A stretch of DNA of 64,000 nucleotides from Daphnia carinata (GCF_022539665.2 NC_081337.1:922239-986238); one strand, 5' to 3'. Positions 43,701 to 56,283 are shown, counted from the first letter of the stretch. A program made the numbers and translations. Notes: a model not told the origin generated them from the sequence alone.

Positions 43701-45955
43701 CCAGCAAATCCTCCCTGTCCTCCGCACCCGCCGCTTCCACCGCTACCGCCGGACTTGCCTGGTGTTCCGGGCTCTCCGGTTAGTAAATGGCAAGTGTTGT
43801 ATATTTTACCAGAAAAATATTGATAGACACTTTTCGGAAAGTTCCAGTAATATCTCAACGGTATAAAATCAAAATCTTGATCTACTTCCTTTTCCGGTGG
43901 TAGCTTTCCGTCTCTTCCATTTTGACCATTGATTCCGGGTTCTCCATTTCCACCGTTCTGTCCATCCGAACCGTTACCACCTCTGGCCCGGATGACGAGC
44001 GGCATGCCGAGGTAAGTGTCACAGATAATAGACACATGACCTGCACTCTGACCGGCCGCTCCGTGCACTCCGTCGTCACCACTCAATCCAGCGTCGCGTC
44101 CATCATTGGCTTTTTCCGGAATTGTCCGTTTGGCGTTTTTTCCTGAGGTGTCAATCACACGACGTATTCCCGTTCCAACGGCTTCAATTCGAGGAGCCGA
44201 CATATTTAAACTCAATCCCGGTGTCATCCAATCCATGTCGATATAAATAACACGAGAAGCTTCAATAATGATCTCTTCACAAGGATTTTGTTCGGAGGAG
44301 GACGAATTTTTCGCCATCCATTGGTTGTAAATATGACTCAAGAGGAGAGCGCAACCGTTGAATCTCCAAGTTTGATTCGACATGTTGTTGATGGGCTCCG
44401 TCACCATCTTGTCGAGGATGCGTCGCATTTCGGCCAAAACCTTGGACGAGTTCTGTCGTGCGTAGGACCTCAACAACGGAAGATTTCTTTTCTGCTTCTC
44501 AAACAATTCCACAAGCTTAAACTCCATAAGGACGTCAGTGAGTAGGGCGTCGGCTGCGGTATCGTTATAGATAGCGAATAGATTGTGATTGCGACCGCAT
44601 TTGGCGATTTCCAACGGAGGAGGCAGCTCGTGCAGGAGCAAACGGAAGTGATCCCATTCTAGTTGTTCGGTCTTGCTCTTCAGCAGCTCACGTTTTTGCA
44701 TGATGAGCACTCGTGCGGCACCAATAAATCTCAATGGCTTCATTCGGTTGCTTGCCTCCAGCACTTTGTACCTGGCTGTCTGCCACAGGTCGCGATAACG
44801 TGCCTTTTTCATCTGCTCTGTTGTCTGTTCTCCAAACTGCTGGTTAGCCGATCGTTCATTCTCTTCAATTTCCTGTTCGAGTAGTTGTATTTCAGCGGTG
44901 GCGGTTTCAATTTCCAACCTGAACTGCCGTTCCTTGCGTTCATCCTCTTCCCTATTCTGAATGGCTCTAAGTCGAGCCTTCTCATAGGCCTCGCGGCGAA
45001 GGATCTGCACCTCATCGTAAGCTTTTTCTAAGCTCTCGATGAATTCCTGTCTCAGTTCCAAGTTGATTTCGAATCTGTCCTCGTCGAAACTTGGATCGAT
45101 AAGCTCGTGTAGTAGGATCTTAAGCTCACTACTAGCCTCGCCGACCTCATCCCATCGATCTACCATCGCCAAGTGATCCCTGATGTTACGGTCCAGCTGT
45201 TCGTTCAGCTCTCTCAGATAGGCCAAGGATCGCATTTCTAGTTCATCGTCGCCTGGATTGCCTTTTTTCAGCAAAAAACAACAGAACTCTTTGACATTTT
45301 GAGCTACTTGACAAGAGAGAGCGACACGGTACGCTCGTCGATCTTGAAATGTGTCCATCCATTTGGCGATACCGTGAAAAGTTTGCGAATCGCTATCGTA
45401 CCATACGTACTGATGGCTGCAAAAGGACTCGAGTGATTCGTAGATTTTCGGTGTTATATCAATAACGTTTTCTTCTCCGACAATACAACCGACCCGGAAC
45501 GGATTTGACGTGCTTAACAGTCCCAGCCATTGAAATTGGTCGAGGGCTTCAACCACTTCTTTTACGATTAGCTGTAAATTAACCGTTGATGATCGAGATG
45601 TTACTTCTTCTAAAGTTTTCTTGGTTCTTTTTTCATTCTTTAGCTCAAGTTCAGCCTCCTGGTTTTTTTTATCCAAAAGTTGGCAGAATCGGATCCAATC
45701 ACATTCGCCGCAGTTGATCGCACAAGGATTGGCCGTGCTACACCACGCGTCGCCCAGCCTATGCAAGTCGCTGTAACGACCCAGCCCATGTTGAAGCAAA
45801 CAGACAGCCAGTGAATGAGTCGGTGTGACATTTTGCCCAGCATCAGCATCGATTTTCGTCAATGTCAAGGCACTTTTAAGCAATTGGTCTTGCAATTTTG
45901 GTCGGCTCCAATTCAGCTGGATCATCATACGTCGTCCTTCAATCCCAAGCTCCAT
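40789..45955 (-). CDS. Giant SecA-like gene, exon 1: coiled-coil and collagen-like N-terminal part
   Basis: Encodes residues 1-1722 of the spliced product. I start at ATG 45955 (MELGIEGRR) because it has a good context (GCA before, G after) and the frame is closed by TAG a few codons upstream. No signal peptide is visible. A Cys cluster (NPCAINCGECDWIRFC) lies near residue 80-95, and a charged coiled coil at about 300-440. Then come four Gly-rich collagen-like patches (about 612-640, 657-685, 727-753, 770-795; e.g. GNGEPGINGQNGRDG and GEPGTPGKSGGSGGSGG), separated by non-collagen segments such as HVSIICDTYLGMPLVIRA. An Ala/Lys-rich coil spans about 888-955 and helical sequence runs to the end. 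Glycine triplets are too short for a secreted collagen; a glycine-rich beta or triple-helical spacer is plausible. No enzymatic motif is seen here. Exon GC is clearly higher than that of the AT-rich flanks. Confidence 0.82.
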
Positions 45956-45970
45956 TGCTTTTAATGCCAC

Positions 45971-46160
45971 CTTCTATAACAAAGACAAATGTTCGAAAAA
46001 CGAAAATATTTTACACCCAACAATACTTGTTTGGTTAGAGGAAAAGAATTAAATAAGCAAACTAAAAATATCTGTATCGAAGCTCTATCACAGAGCCGCA
46101 CAAAAAAAAGGAAAAAAGAAAAAGAAAAAAGAAAAAAAACCAACAAACAAAAAAATACGC
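45971..46160 (-). promoter_or_regulatory. Pyrimidine tract and 3' splice site upstream of the giant gene
   Basis: On the minus strand a long T/C tract (46085-46150) and TTTGTCTTTGTTATAG then AAGGTGGC sit just before the start codon. This looks like an acceptor for a non-coding (or very short coding) first exon that must lie further right. No TATA box was identified. Confidence 0.45.
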
Positions 46161-46299
46161 TTAACAACTCGGAGCCTATCGAGCTGAATCATATGGCCAA
46201 CGTGAATTGTTATTTTTCTCCTGAAGAACAGCAGATAAAGCAGCAGATAAAGAGCAGCAGAACAGCCCGATTATTTGAAAAGAATTAATTTCAATAGAC

Positions 46300-47160
46300 A
46301 TACGTACATTTAACTAACCAGTTCCTAAATCAAAATTATCGCTAGCCACGGAAGTTGTGTTACAAAAATCTTTCTCCAGTCCGTTTCGTAGCACGATCGT
46401 CTTACACAGCAAGGGGCGCATGAAGACTACACCGCTCTACAAACTTTCCCTGTTTCTATAATGGCATTGCAGCCTAGAAAATTTCATTGGGGAGGTGCTA
46501 AAAGGGGCCTTAGCTCGCCTTCAGTTTGTTTACCATTCATTATAGTTAGTTTATAGCACAAAAACACAACACATAGTCTATCACAGATAAAAGCTACTTC
46601 ACACTTAGTTAGTTGGCATGGAAATAAGATCACATGATCCACTGATATGATTTCTACAGCCTGCACCCACATAGAACCGTGTGAGGAAAAAAATTTAACT
46701 GTACAAGACAGTAAGAAAATTTCAAAACTTTTTGTATTTTTGTTCCACCGAGAAAGATAGAGATTAAATTCAGCAAAAAAATTTTCATTTGTGTAGCAAG
46801 TTATCTTAGCTACACAACAATAGTTTTTGGGCGAAATTACACAAAGATTAGTTACCCTAAACTGCCTAAAACTAAAAACAACTAAAATAAGGAAAAAAAA
46901 ATTGTCGAAACAATTGCAACTTGCATTTTCCCATCAGGAAGTTCCCAGATTGAAGTCTTCGAAGTAAATGACTATATCTCGGTAACCATGAAATTGCTAA
47001 TTGAATATTGAAATTGCTAAAATGAAAAATGAAAAGAAACGTAATAGGCGGATATTTTTTAAAGTAAACCTATAGAAATTAAGCTAGTCTCAATATACAG
47101 GTACTGAAAAAACAAAAAAGAAATCTAACCCCGTTATCTTGTTAAATTGATTCATAGTTT
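46300..47160. other. Non-genic stretch upstream of the giant gene
   Basis: AT-rich and without a convincing exon. The 5' leader exon and promoter of the giant gene may be here, but I cannot place them. Confidence 0.35.
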
Positions 47161-47169
47161 CCTGTCCAG

Positions 47170-47988
47170 CAGAACAGCAACTCTCACCTCAGGACACACT
47201 GTCGCCGAAGCCGAGCATAGGTTGCCCGCAAGGCAGTCTCCTGTCACCTTTTTTATGGAATATTCTGATAGACAACACTATCAGACTTCAATTCCCATTC
47301 AAATCAACCATGCTTGCCTTTGCTGACGACTTCACCTTAAAACGCCTGTATCTTCCCTACTCTCCATCGTCTCAACCCTTTTCGCCCACGGCGAAGAAAA
47401 TTGTCATCCGTCATCGGAAATCATTTTCCCGCTTCAGTGAAATCAAACCCCACCTCTCGCCCCGCCCAAATCGCTAGTACAAACTCCCGACCCACCCCCA
47501 CACGTACATATTCCAATCCCATCTCTGCATTACCAAAGCCTTCAGTCGTCAAATATTGTATTAAAAATCATCTTTTCTGTGAATGGGGTAAAGAGTGGAA
47601 AGCTGCCGAGTCAGGCCTAATAACAAAACGTTTTTTCCCCAGCCCCAAATGTTTCCTCAGTCTCAAATCCCTCAGCCTTCCACACCAAGCTATCCAATTT
47701 TTTTCCGGCCATTCCTTACTCAACTCCCACAAACACAGATTTAAATTTAAGGATAGTAATAATTGTCCTTGCTCAGGAAATGCGGAGACCATTGAGCATT
47801 TTCTATTCACGTTCCCACTTTTCACCACTCAAAGGAAACCGCTCGAGCAGGTCTGCCGCCAAACCTTACAGCAATGGTCCCAACCCCTCCAATTATTTCA
47901 TAAGCACCATCATGTTTTCAAAGCATTATTTTGGTTTATTATCTGTACAAAAAGACTTGAAAGAGCGTCCCACTCCAATCGCCCTTAA
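47170..47988 (+). pseudogene. LINE reverse transcriptase and C-terminal fragment
   Basis: 47205-47340 reads IGCPQGSLLSPFLWNILIDN, then STMLAFADDFTL, the RT blocks with FADD replacing YADD, typical of I/Jockey-type LINEs. After an internal deletion, 47580-47870 reads WGKEWKAAESGLITKRFFPS, then FFSGHSLLNSHKHRFKFKDS and CPCSGNAETIEHFLFTFPLF, the thumb and terminal zinc motif. The second block is open and in a single frame but lacks the RT between, so it is a rearranged, dead copy. Confidence 0.8.
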
Positions 47989-48005
47989 ACATGATTCTCG
48001 GTAAT

Positions 48006-48290
48006 GTCCTTCGGGAATCATTTAAAAAAAACATTGCTAATTTTTGTGTAAATAACATTTCTCTTGTTATTTACACTGCTAAGTACTGACTCACTGCCCT
48101 GACAGTTGTGGTTATGCAAACAAAAGCAAATTCACTGCCTGTTTTCAATGTCCTTCGGGAATCATTAAAAAAAAAACATTGCGTATTCTTCTCACCACAA
48201 CTTTTTTCTCTTGTTATTTACACTGCTAAGTACTGACTCACTGCCCTGACAGTTGTGGTTATGCAAACAAAAGCGAATTCACTGCCTAGG
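48006..48290. repeat. Tandem duplication of about 145 bp (LINE 3' tail)
   Basis: TGTCCTTCGGGAATCATT...AAAACATTGC and ACACTGCTAAGTACTGACTC...GCAAACAAAAGC both occur twice, at about 48006 and 48151. This is probably a duplicated 3' untranslated region of the LINE, as it follows its coding end directly. Confidence 0.85.
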
Positions 48291-48309
48291 ATTCGGCAAC
48301 CAGCTAGGT

Positions 48310-48490
48310 AACGAGTACGCAAATTAATTTTTTAAAACTGTAATAGAATCAAATGAAATACACACTATACCACGTATCAGATTTTGATAGAATTTTTTAC
48401 AAAATTTGGGAACAATTGGTCATTCAGGGAAGAAACGTATATGGAAATACATAATGGACATTAAACCTTCTGAGATCTACTAATACTACC
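48310..48490 (+). repeat. Dispersed repeat, partner of 29.2 kb
   Basis: Carries AATTTTTTAAAACTGTAATA then GAATCAAATGAAA, and AAACCTTCTGAGATCTACTA, as at 29183-29285, where the first block is on the opposite strand. Confidence 0.65.
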
Positions 48491-48499
48491 CTACCCCCA

Positions 48500-51400
48500 A
48501 TACCCCACACTCTAAAATTGTTATAGTCCTTCGGTATATATATACCCTCAGGGATATTTCCTCTTCACTTATTATGTAAAGAGTGTATATATTTCTTCCC
48601 CTTCTCGCGCTTGCTCCTATCAATCCGGCAACGGTTGATACTGCGATTCCTAAAGGCGCCACCTTTCAAATGGCATGTATTCAACTTTTCTATGTCCAAA
48701 ACTGCCCGGGTATAGGGAAACACTCAAGTTTGAGTTCTCCCAAAAATAAAATAATAATAATTAAAAAAAAACCCGTTTCAGCTAAAAAAATTTTGCGGGA
48801 CATACATGACAAGGGACGAACATCTTTGTTGAGTTTGCCTTAAAGTGAACCTTTTAGTGTAAAATACTATGTAGCAAAGCGTGCAACAAAAAATTTAATT
48901 ATAAAAGGAATTTTCAATCAGCAAGCCACAGAGATCTTTACAATTTCCCCGGCGGTCTTTTACAATAACTTATCTTGATACATCAGGCGATCCATTTACT
49001 GTTACCCTACCGGCCCATGGCATAGCGGCACGATTCAGGGGCCGTAATCCGACTGCCTGGTTAGTCGGTTTTTCCGACTTTGACTGAAGCTTTCTTTCTT
49101 AAAAACCGTTTATAGCACAAAAATCTCCAAAAAAGGAAATCTGACTCTTCCTGTCGTAGATAAAGTCAAAGTAGTAAAAAGCGAGGTCGTTAAAGTCGAA
49201 GTCGGACGCCAAAGTTTACTTTGCCTTTTAGCAAGCTTTCGCTGAAAATAGATGTAGGAAAATCAACAGATAACGCTGAGTAAAACTTGATGAGGTTCGT
49301 CAGCCTCGGGACAAACCTGAAGTTTGACTATTCTAGATATCACAATAAAAGAAATACAGAGACTGAAGGCGGTTTGCTTATCTTGGTTTGAATCTCGTAG
49401 CAGAAAAAAACATGGAAAATACATTTGAGAATATTTGTAAGGCACCTTCGCATTGGTTAATACAAACGCCTACCAACAAAATGCAAAACAAGAAAATTTC
49501 TGACTAACTTGAAAATTGACTGACTTTTCAAAGAAAAATTCTTACTCAGAATCCTATCCTTGGCTGAAGTTAAAGTTGAAAATTTACATGCTAGGCAAAG
49601 CGAGGCAAAGTCAGAAATTTTCTTGTTTAGCACCAGTCGAAGTCTAAAGTTGAGGCCTGAGTCGGAATACGACCCAGATGGCTTATACAGAGCCCTCTCC
49701 CCTCTCATGGGCCTAGCGGATTGAAAGCCCATGCATTGTCCTTATAAAAAAGCGATACCCTGTAGAAAAGGGACTGCGCTAGAAATCCTAAAATAGCAGC
49801 TCTCTATCTCAGTCCTTATTCTACAGGGAAACTAGGACTAGAACTTTTTCCGTAATTTTTAAACAGTCCTTTTTGACCAGCAACCACGAAAAGCTCCTTG
49901 TGACGTTGTGGTCCTAAAATTTGTTTACACAAACAAATAAAATGAAGTTAAAATTCAAAACAGGATACAGAAAATCTTCAGACGAAGTTTGGGTCAACAC
50001 AGATAAGAACCACTTTGCGCAGCATACGGTCGCAAAGAAAATAACAGGGCCTCATCATATAATTTCTACAGACTGCATCCGCACAGAATCGCATGTGTAG
50101 GACTTCAATTTAGTCTGTTTCTTCTCTTTAACGTGATGTATGATAAAAACTATATTTCGATGAAATGTGAGTTTAATTTTGACCTCTGCATAAGTAATCG
50201 ACCTTGGATACGCAAGAAAGTTAATGAAGCGTTAATAGAAGTCATCACTGGCTGACGTTGAGAGATCCAATGAATATTATGATTAACCTAACCCCTAGTT
50301 GTGGAATATTTTCTCACCATTTCCATTATCGATAATCAGTTTAGTGATACCACCAGAACGGCTCATTTATAAATGGAAAAGTCAGGTTTCGATTGAATGA
50401 TTATCTTGTTATCATTATCTCCACTCAAATATCTTTAGATAGACAAACATTGCGTAGCGTTTTGATCGTTAGTTCATCACAAAAAAAAAACGATCGTTTT
50501 CTCTGGTAGGCTATTCTTGGAGATTACATGCCGTTCAAGGCGCCTATCCTAAAATAACTGAACGGTTTGACATCAGTTCCCATCCTTCTCCTGGCTTCCA
50601 TTTGTCTTTGCTTTGGATAAACGAAGCGCATGGTAAACAGAATCAGCTATATTAGCAACGGCGTGTGGCTCGTTTCTGACGTAGCAAATAAAAATTGATC
50701 CCCTAGACTGATTTTGACCCAGTGATCGGTTTCTTTTCTGTCCTTCTGTATTTTTGGTAGTTTTGTACATTAAAAAATAATACATTAATGATCTCTCAGC
50801 ATGCCATGAAAAATTTCACGTGAAAATGATCCCAATACAACTTTTTTTACATTTTTGTTACTGGCTGAGCTCCGTGAGGACTAGGAAAACATAACGACTT
50901 GACGAGATATGGTTTTCGCGCTATGGCTTTTAAGCTTTAATTCTCGTTAGCGTAATGCCCCCAATCCATATAAATGGCATTTCTTTTTACTCTTTGAATT
51001 TGTAAACGATATACCCAAATTTTGCCGAGTTCTAAAGCACGTAATGAAACAAAAATAATAAAAAGGCTTACCTCGAGAGGCATGCAGGAGTATGTATATA
51101 ATAGAAGTTATACACGAAAATAAAGTCGTTTACTGTCACAGAAGTAACTGTAATTTGTAATAAACCGCGGAAACAGAAGCTCTTTAACAGAATATTTTAC
51201 CAGAAAACTCTTTTGTCAATGAAATTTTACAATTAACAGTTTTCATCATGTGTCATCTTAACTAGACCCATGGACTATTCTGAAAGCTGTCACAATCTGA
51301 CCCACCCGTCTTTTCGTTGTCCACGAAAACCAAAACCTCCGAACCTTAGCCACGCCTAAACTACATTGCCTGAGGGTCGTTCTCGTTTTACAACTTGGAA

Positions 51401-52255
51401 TAAGCCAACGAATTTGGCTGTTCAACAGTGTTTCAAATAGGAGTATAGAGAGATGTTTTCCACTCTCCACGTGACGTAGGGGCCCGGATTATCAAATGTA
51501 GCTACGGAAGTGAAACGAATTTACAGCAAAATGTTCAGGTGAACCAGATTTTATTGTTGTCGTAAGTCAAATAAGTCACTGAATGAGCTTATTTTCATTT
51601 TACAGTTTTAGGTATCCCGCCAATTACTAGGACTTGTACTACCTCCTAGCGCGTTTTAAGAAAAATTATCAGTTTGGAGAATGACCCATGATTAATCATG
51701 ACAGGTATGTTATTCAGCGAATAGCTATTCACCATGAAAACTGATCGAATTCAAGTTTTTCAGTACCCTATAGTCGTTCTTTCGCTGTGATGGCTGATGT
51801 TTGTTATTTAGCTTCTGTGTCATAACTTCAATTAAAGCAGCTGCTTCTAAGGAAGTTCATGTTCACTCACCCTTACAAACATCCACAGCAACGATCAATT
51901 TTAGAAACAGCACTGAAAAAAGAATTTTTCGCCTGAAATTGTGGGTTCCTCTCAAATAGAGTTGCAGGCTATAGTTTTATGTCTAATAAGCAGTATTATT
52001 TTAAAATTCCTGTTAATTTTTGTTTTACTGTGGCATCAGATCATTTTTGTCATACTTTTTCCTTTAATGTTCATTTATAACATCTGGAAATTCTTTTCAG
52101 ATTTTATTTGTAAAAAGACTTTTCACGGCAAGTGCATCACGGCGTTTCGCCAATCGTGTTTCGGGATCCAGTTCATGGTATATAAGAGTTGTATGCGGCT
52201 CCATAAAGTAGCGGTCCCAGTAATGGGGTTGCTAGGCAGCAATTGCCGCTCGAAA
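48500..52255. other. Intergenic or intronic DNA, no supported gene
   Basis: Scattered short frames (48583-48843, 49457-49732, 51941-52336) have no recognised domain. The last is a hydrophobic translation of AT-rich DNA. Nothing conserved was recognised by eye. Confidence 0.35.
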
Positions 52256-52265
52256 CGTCTAGCTG

Positions 52266-52316
52266 GTGTGGCCAGTACAGGTATCAGCCAGTACAGGTAT
52301 CGGCCAGTACCTGTAT
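52266..52316. repeat. 16-bp tandem repeat, three copies
   Basis: GGCCAGTACAGGTATC, AGCCAGTACAGGTATC and GGCCAGTACCTGTAT follow one another. Confidence 0.8.
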
Positions 52317-52453
52317 ATCCAATCATGACTGATTAGAGAGGTAAGAGCAGACGAACTAGTATAAGGATTAAATAAGACTAATACAGGATAGGAAACGGGT
52401 TCGTGCGGGAAAGGGAAAGTCTTGGAGACATCATGTGGATACCGTAGCAGAGA

Positions 52454-53065
52454 GGGGTGCATCTCAGAGTGACGGAATCGCACTAGTAAAGGTTGCCATT
52501 AATAACGGCTTTTTTTTTTGCTCATAAATACATAGTGTTGAAAGTAAAATGTTTCATAAATAAAAAATATCATTTATATTTATATTCTTTAGTAACTGTA
52601 AACTATACTCGTAAATAACTTGCTCTTTTAGTAAAATGTTTCATAATGACGTAAAGGGTGCGTTTCACTGTGACGGAATCGCACTAGTAAAAAGTTTCTT
52701 AAGTATCGTACTTTAGAAATTTGTATCAATAGTATATTTGACATTCGCAACAGTGTATCAGTAGTAAAACGTTTTTCAAATAATAATGTTCAGTAGAAAT
52801 TGAAAAAATTCTGAAAAACTTGACTAATTTCTTTGAAACAAATGGCCATTAGTAAATTATTTCATAAGGTGGTACATCTCAGAGTGACGGAATCGCACTA
52901 GTAAAAGTTTGATATTAATAACAACTTTTTTTCTCTCATAAATATACAGTGTTGAAAGTAAAATATTCCATAAATAAAAAATACCACTGATATTTTGATT
53001 ATGTAGTAATTCTAAACTATACCATAAATAACTAGCTCTTTAAGTAAAATTTCTCATAAGAACTT
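52454..53065 (+). repeat. Satellite-like array, plus orientation
   Basis: GTGACGGAATCGCACTAGTA heads units at 52469, 52670 and 52884. Two alternating unit types follow it (one continuing AAGTTTCTTAAGTATCG, the other with CATAAATA.ACAGTG). Spacing is about 200-213 bp. A reversed array of the same units is at 57690-58330. Confidence 0.9.
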
Positions 53066-53069
53066 AAAG

Positions 53070-55585
53070 TTATATGTGTAGTATAAAGAAAGCGTATCTT
53101 AAATATATGTCTGATTAGAACTTCGTTGCAAAGATACTATGTAGCACATGAATATTGTTTTAAGCAAAACCACACTAAATTTTTCACATAAAAAACTGTA
53201 TCATAAGTATTCTGTTCCACAAGTATATTCAATTTGTTTGCAACTTTACCCGCTAGATGACTCAAAGTGTATGGGTACAATTTTCTGAAATTCGGCAGCG
53301 TTGCAGCTTAGCGGCAGAATTTAAATTTGTTTTCTTCAAATAGGAGTCCTTACTCCTTATCAAAAGTATTTATTTTGATGGATGACTATGTCTCACGAGT
53401 TACACAAATTAGTCATGATCTCTTACAGGCCTGGGATTCACGGATTATCAACGTCTAAAAACTTTTTAGTTAAAAAAAAGGTACACCACATTTTCTGTTT
53501 ATAAATAATTTTTTTCACCTGTCTGTTGAACGCAAGAAGTGAGATACACGAGCAATATAATAATTTGTTACATTAAGATCAAGAATATTTTTAAAGTCGA
53601 GACCATCTGTGGAGTTGTCTGCTGACTGCCTGGAATACTTGCTGTCCCATCGCAAAAAATAAAAAGGAAAAACAGGAAGGAAATGGGGGGCGAAATCAAG
53701 AGGATGTTTTCTTGTCGATCCAGCAGCTGGATCGACGATGGAATATTCTCAGGCGGAGCAAAGACCTGTACAGCACTCAGCCCAAAGGGATATAGAGACA
53801 AGCCAACAGCACTCTGAGAACATGTGAATGGAATCGATGGGCGTGCCCGGCTAATTTATCTGCAGCCATTTAACCTGACCATTCGGGGTACGTGCTGGGT
53901 AAACCGGCAAGTGAAACCGAAAAGGAGAAGCTGGGACAAACATTTTTTTCTCCTGCGGACGGAAGGGAAAGGAGAAGAAAGACCGAGATCCATTTGGAAC
54001 GAAAATTGTGAATGCAGGAATAAAACTGTTTGTTTTGATTGCGGAGCAAAGCAAATCTGTTGGATCACTTCCAACATAACCTCTAGACACTGTTTCTATG
54101 CTCCTCCTATCTATATTTTAGTTGGACAAAGACACTTTGATGGCCATCATCTCCCCCCCTCCTCCTCCGGCACTCAGTTGCTTCTCTTTCAAGTCGATCC
54201 GTGCGCGCAATCTTGAGAAAAAGAAGAAACTGGATGGATAAAAGCGGAGTAGATGGAAGATTTTTCCCAAGCTGAGGCTTTGACGAGAATTGGTGTGTAC
54301 ACTTCTTTATTGTTTCTACGTATTTAGTACCCTCTCTATGGACTCTTCATTATTATTTCCCTTTGGCCGTCTCTCGCCCACTCTTTGATGATTTATGCAG
54401 GGGTTTCATTTAAATTTCGGGACTCGCATCACGACACGGTCGTACGTAATAAACTGGAGGCCATAGACGTTTATTCCCCAATGAACCATCCCACCCAATC
54501 GCACTCTCATTCGCCAACTTCAATCAACTATAGATGAAATTCCCCGAAAAAGATTACACATGTACATGCAACAACAACTCTAAAACTTTGCTTTAAAAAA
54601 AAGGGCAAAAACATGTAAACTTTTACTTAAAATCTAGGGCTCCGATTAATATGACGAGACACGTTCACCCATGTACATTATACAGGAGCGCCGTTTAATC
54701 ATCCAGGATGCATCAGAATCTTTAATAAGACCTTTGAATCGTAGATTATAGACCGGAATTCTATAATTCCCCCCCCCCCCACCTCTGAGCTCTGACGATA
54801 TTCGTTGATACAGAAATTGAAGATGATTGGAGTGACGGCAGGATGAGTTATTCAGTATTCACATAAGTTAATAGAGTCCTGAATAATTGAATACGATCCA
54901 AAAATGTACTTTCTCATAGACAGGACCAACGTACAGAGCAGCGCTTGTGAAATTACCCAGGTATTAATAATAGAGAGGTTACGCCGCATACCTATGACAA
55001 AATTGGCATACGTTCATACAAAGACGGCGGTATTTATCGATTCGCCCGGAGGCATAGCTTGCGCGTTTTCTCCCAATCAGTAGCCGTATTGGGCCGATAT
55101 GCCATCCCCTCAGGGCTGTAATGCATAACAATCCAAAAGACAAGTTACAATTTCCACACTGTCAATAACAACGAATGACGTCCGGGAAAAACTGCCGAGC
55201 CGATCGATTTCCGCGGCGTAGCGAGAAAATGAAGAGGAGACAGAAAAAAGTTGACGAGGTGATCCTATCGAGTGGAAAATTGCTTCCTTGCTCCTTATTA
55301 TAGTCGAATTGCCGGAGAAAGCGGAGAATGAAAAGAAGGAAAGAAAAAAGGGAATAACACGAGTGGAAAATGCTAGTACTACTTTTAAGATTTGCCATCG
55401 CTACCGCTACTTCCCGCACGAGCCTGGTTATGAATACAAATAGGAGCGTTCATCATGCAACAACTATTCCTTACAACTAGACAATCGAATTTCGTTTAGT
55501 TTCCTTCCAATGGTATATCTAAATGTTTCAGATTTCAACGAAATTTCCGATTCACGAACGACAATTATTTATGCATTCGAAATGT
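53070..55585. other. Non-coding stretch with simple sequence
   Basis: Short open frames on both strands (53568-53801, 53824-54216, 55162-55419) lack domains. A C homopolymer lies near 54770. It may be 3' untranslated or intergenic DNA of the minus-strand gene that ends at 55590. Confidence 0.35.
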
Positions 55586-55589
55586 GAAA

Positions 55590-55885
55590 CTACGCATGTG
55601 AAATAGAAAAAAAGTGTGTCACGGGTCTACCCACAACGTTATTCCTCTTCAAACTGAGAGAACCACTGCCAAGAACTCCAAAGCTTGTCGACACGGTGTG
55701 GATTGGGAGTCTCACACTGACATTGGAAGCCCCACTGGTTGTATCCTCTGCCATTATTCCGTGGCTGCCCCATGATTTTGATAGCGCTTGGGCTGCAGCT
55801 TGACTTGCAGGGTGATTAACCATGGGTGATGCTCTTGGTAGTTGGGCTGTGCTGTCCAACGTCAGCATGGATTCAAGAAGGGATG
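55590..55885 (-). CDS. Terminal exon of an unknown minus-strand gene
   Basis: After an acceptor (GTTAAACCAG, AG before 55885) the frame reads SSLLESMLTLDSTAQLPRAS, then QAAAQALSKSWGSHGIMAE and SVRLPIHTVSTSFGVLGSGS, to a stop at 55590. It is Ser/Ala-rich and looks disordered. It joins in phase (phase 1, Gly) with the exon at 56192-56283. I do not recognise the protein family. Coding-like base composition and matching splice phases are the support. Confidence 0.5.
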
Positions 55886-56191
55886 AACCTGGTTTAACTA
55901 TTCAAGTTAAAAAAATTTAATGATTTTATTCGTTGTATAATGCGCAATGTGATGTCACTTGAGCTCTCACTTGTGTCCGCTCTCTAAAAGGCTGACATAA
56001 AATCTCTGTTTGTGCTGCACAACATTTCAACAAGGCGGGATAATTAGCCAAACTAATTAACAATGGCTCCAACCTGGGGTATCAACAACACACAATGAAA
56101 TAAATGTAAAAGAAAGACACATTTAAATAACTTTACCTGATGTATGCACAAATATAAGTATTATTATAATAATACTTTGGAAAAACCTGAA

Positions 56192-56283
56192 GATTGAGGA
56201 CTAATCAACGGTGGCACAGGACTGGGTGTCGACTGTGGTTCAGGACTGGACGTCTCACTGAGTGCCGGGATTTTGTCATTGGT
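56192..56283 (-). CDS. Internal Pro/Ser-rich exon of unknown gene
   Basis: The acceptor CTAAACTTACAG precedes TNDKIPALSETSSPEPQSTP then SPVPPLISPQSS. The exon ends at TCTTCAG then GTTTTT, a weak donor but phase-compatible with the next exon. The Pro/Ser composition matches the flanking exons, suggesting one disordered protein tail. Confidence 0.5.

Noticed and set aside
32000-45900. Many plus-strand open frames opposite the giant gene (for example 31990-32694 and 36592-37209)
   Set aside because: They are antisense shadows of a long, GC-richer coding region and show no domain or independent signals.
31201-45955. Bacterial contamination as the explanation for the SecA-like gene
   Set aside because: A consensus phase-matched intron, a second 3' intron and flanking eukaryotic transposons in the same contiguous sequence argue for a nuclear location. 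Chimeric assembly cannot be excluded without reads.
51941-52336. Hydrophobic 131-residue frame as a membrane protein gene
   Set aside because: Translation of T-rich DNA with no start context, splice signals or family pattern. Its end overlaps the 16-bp tandem repeat.
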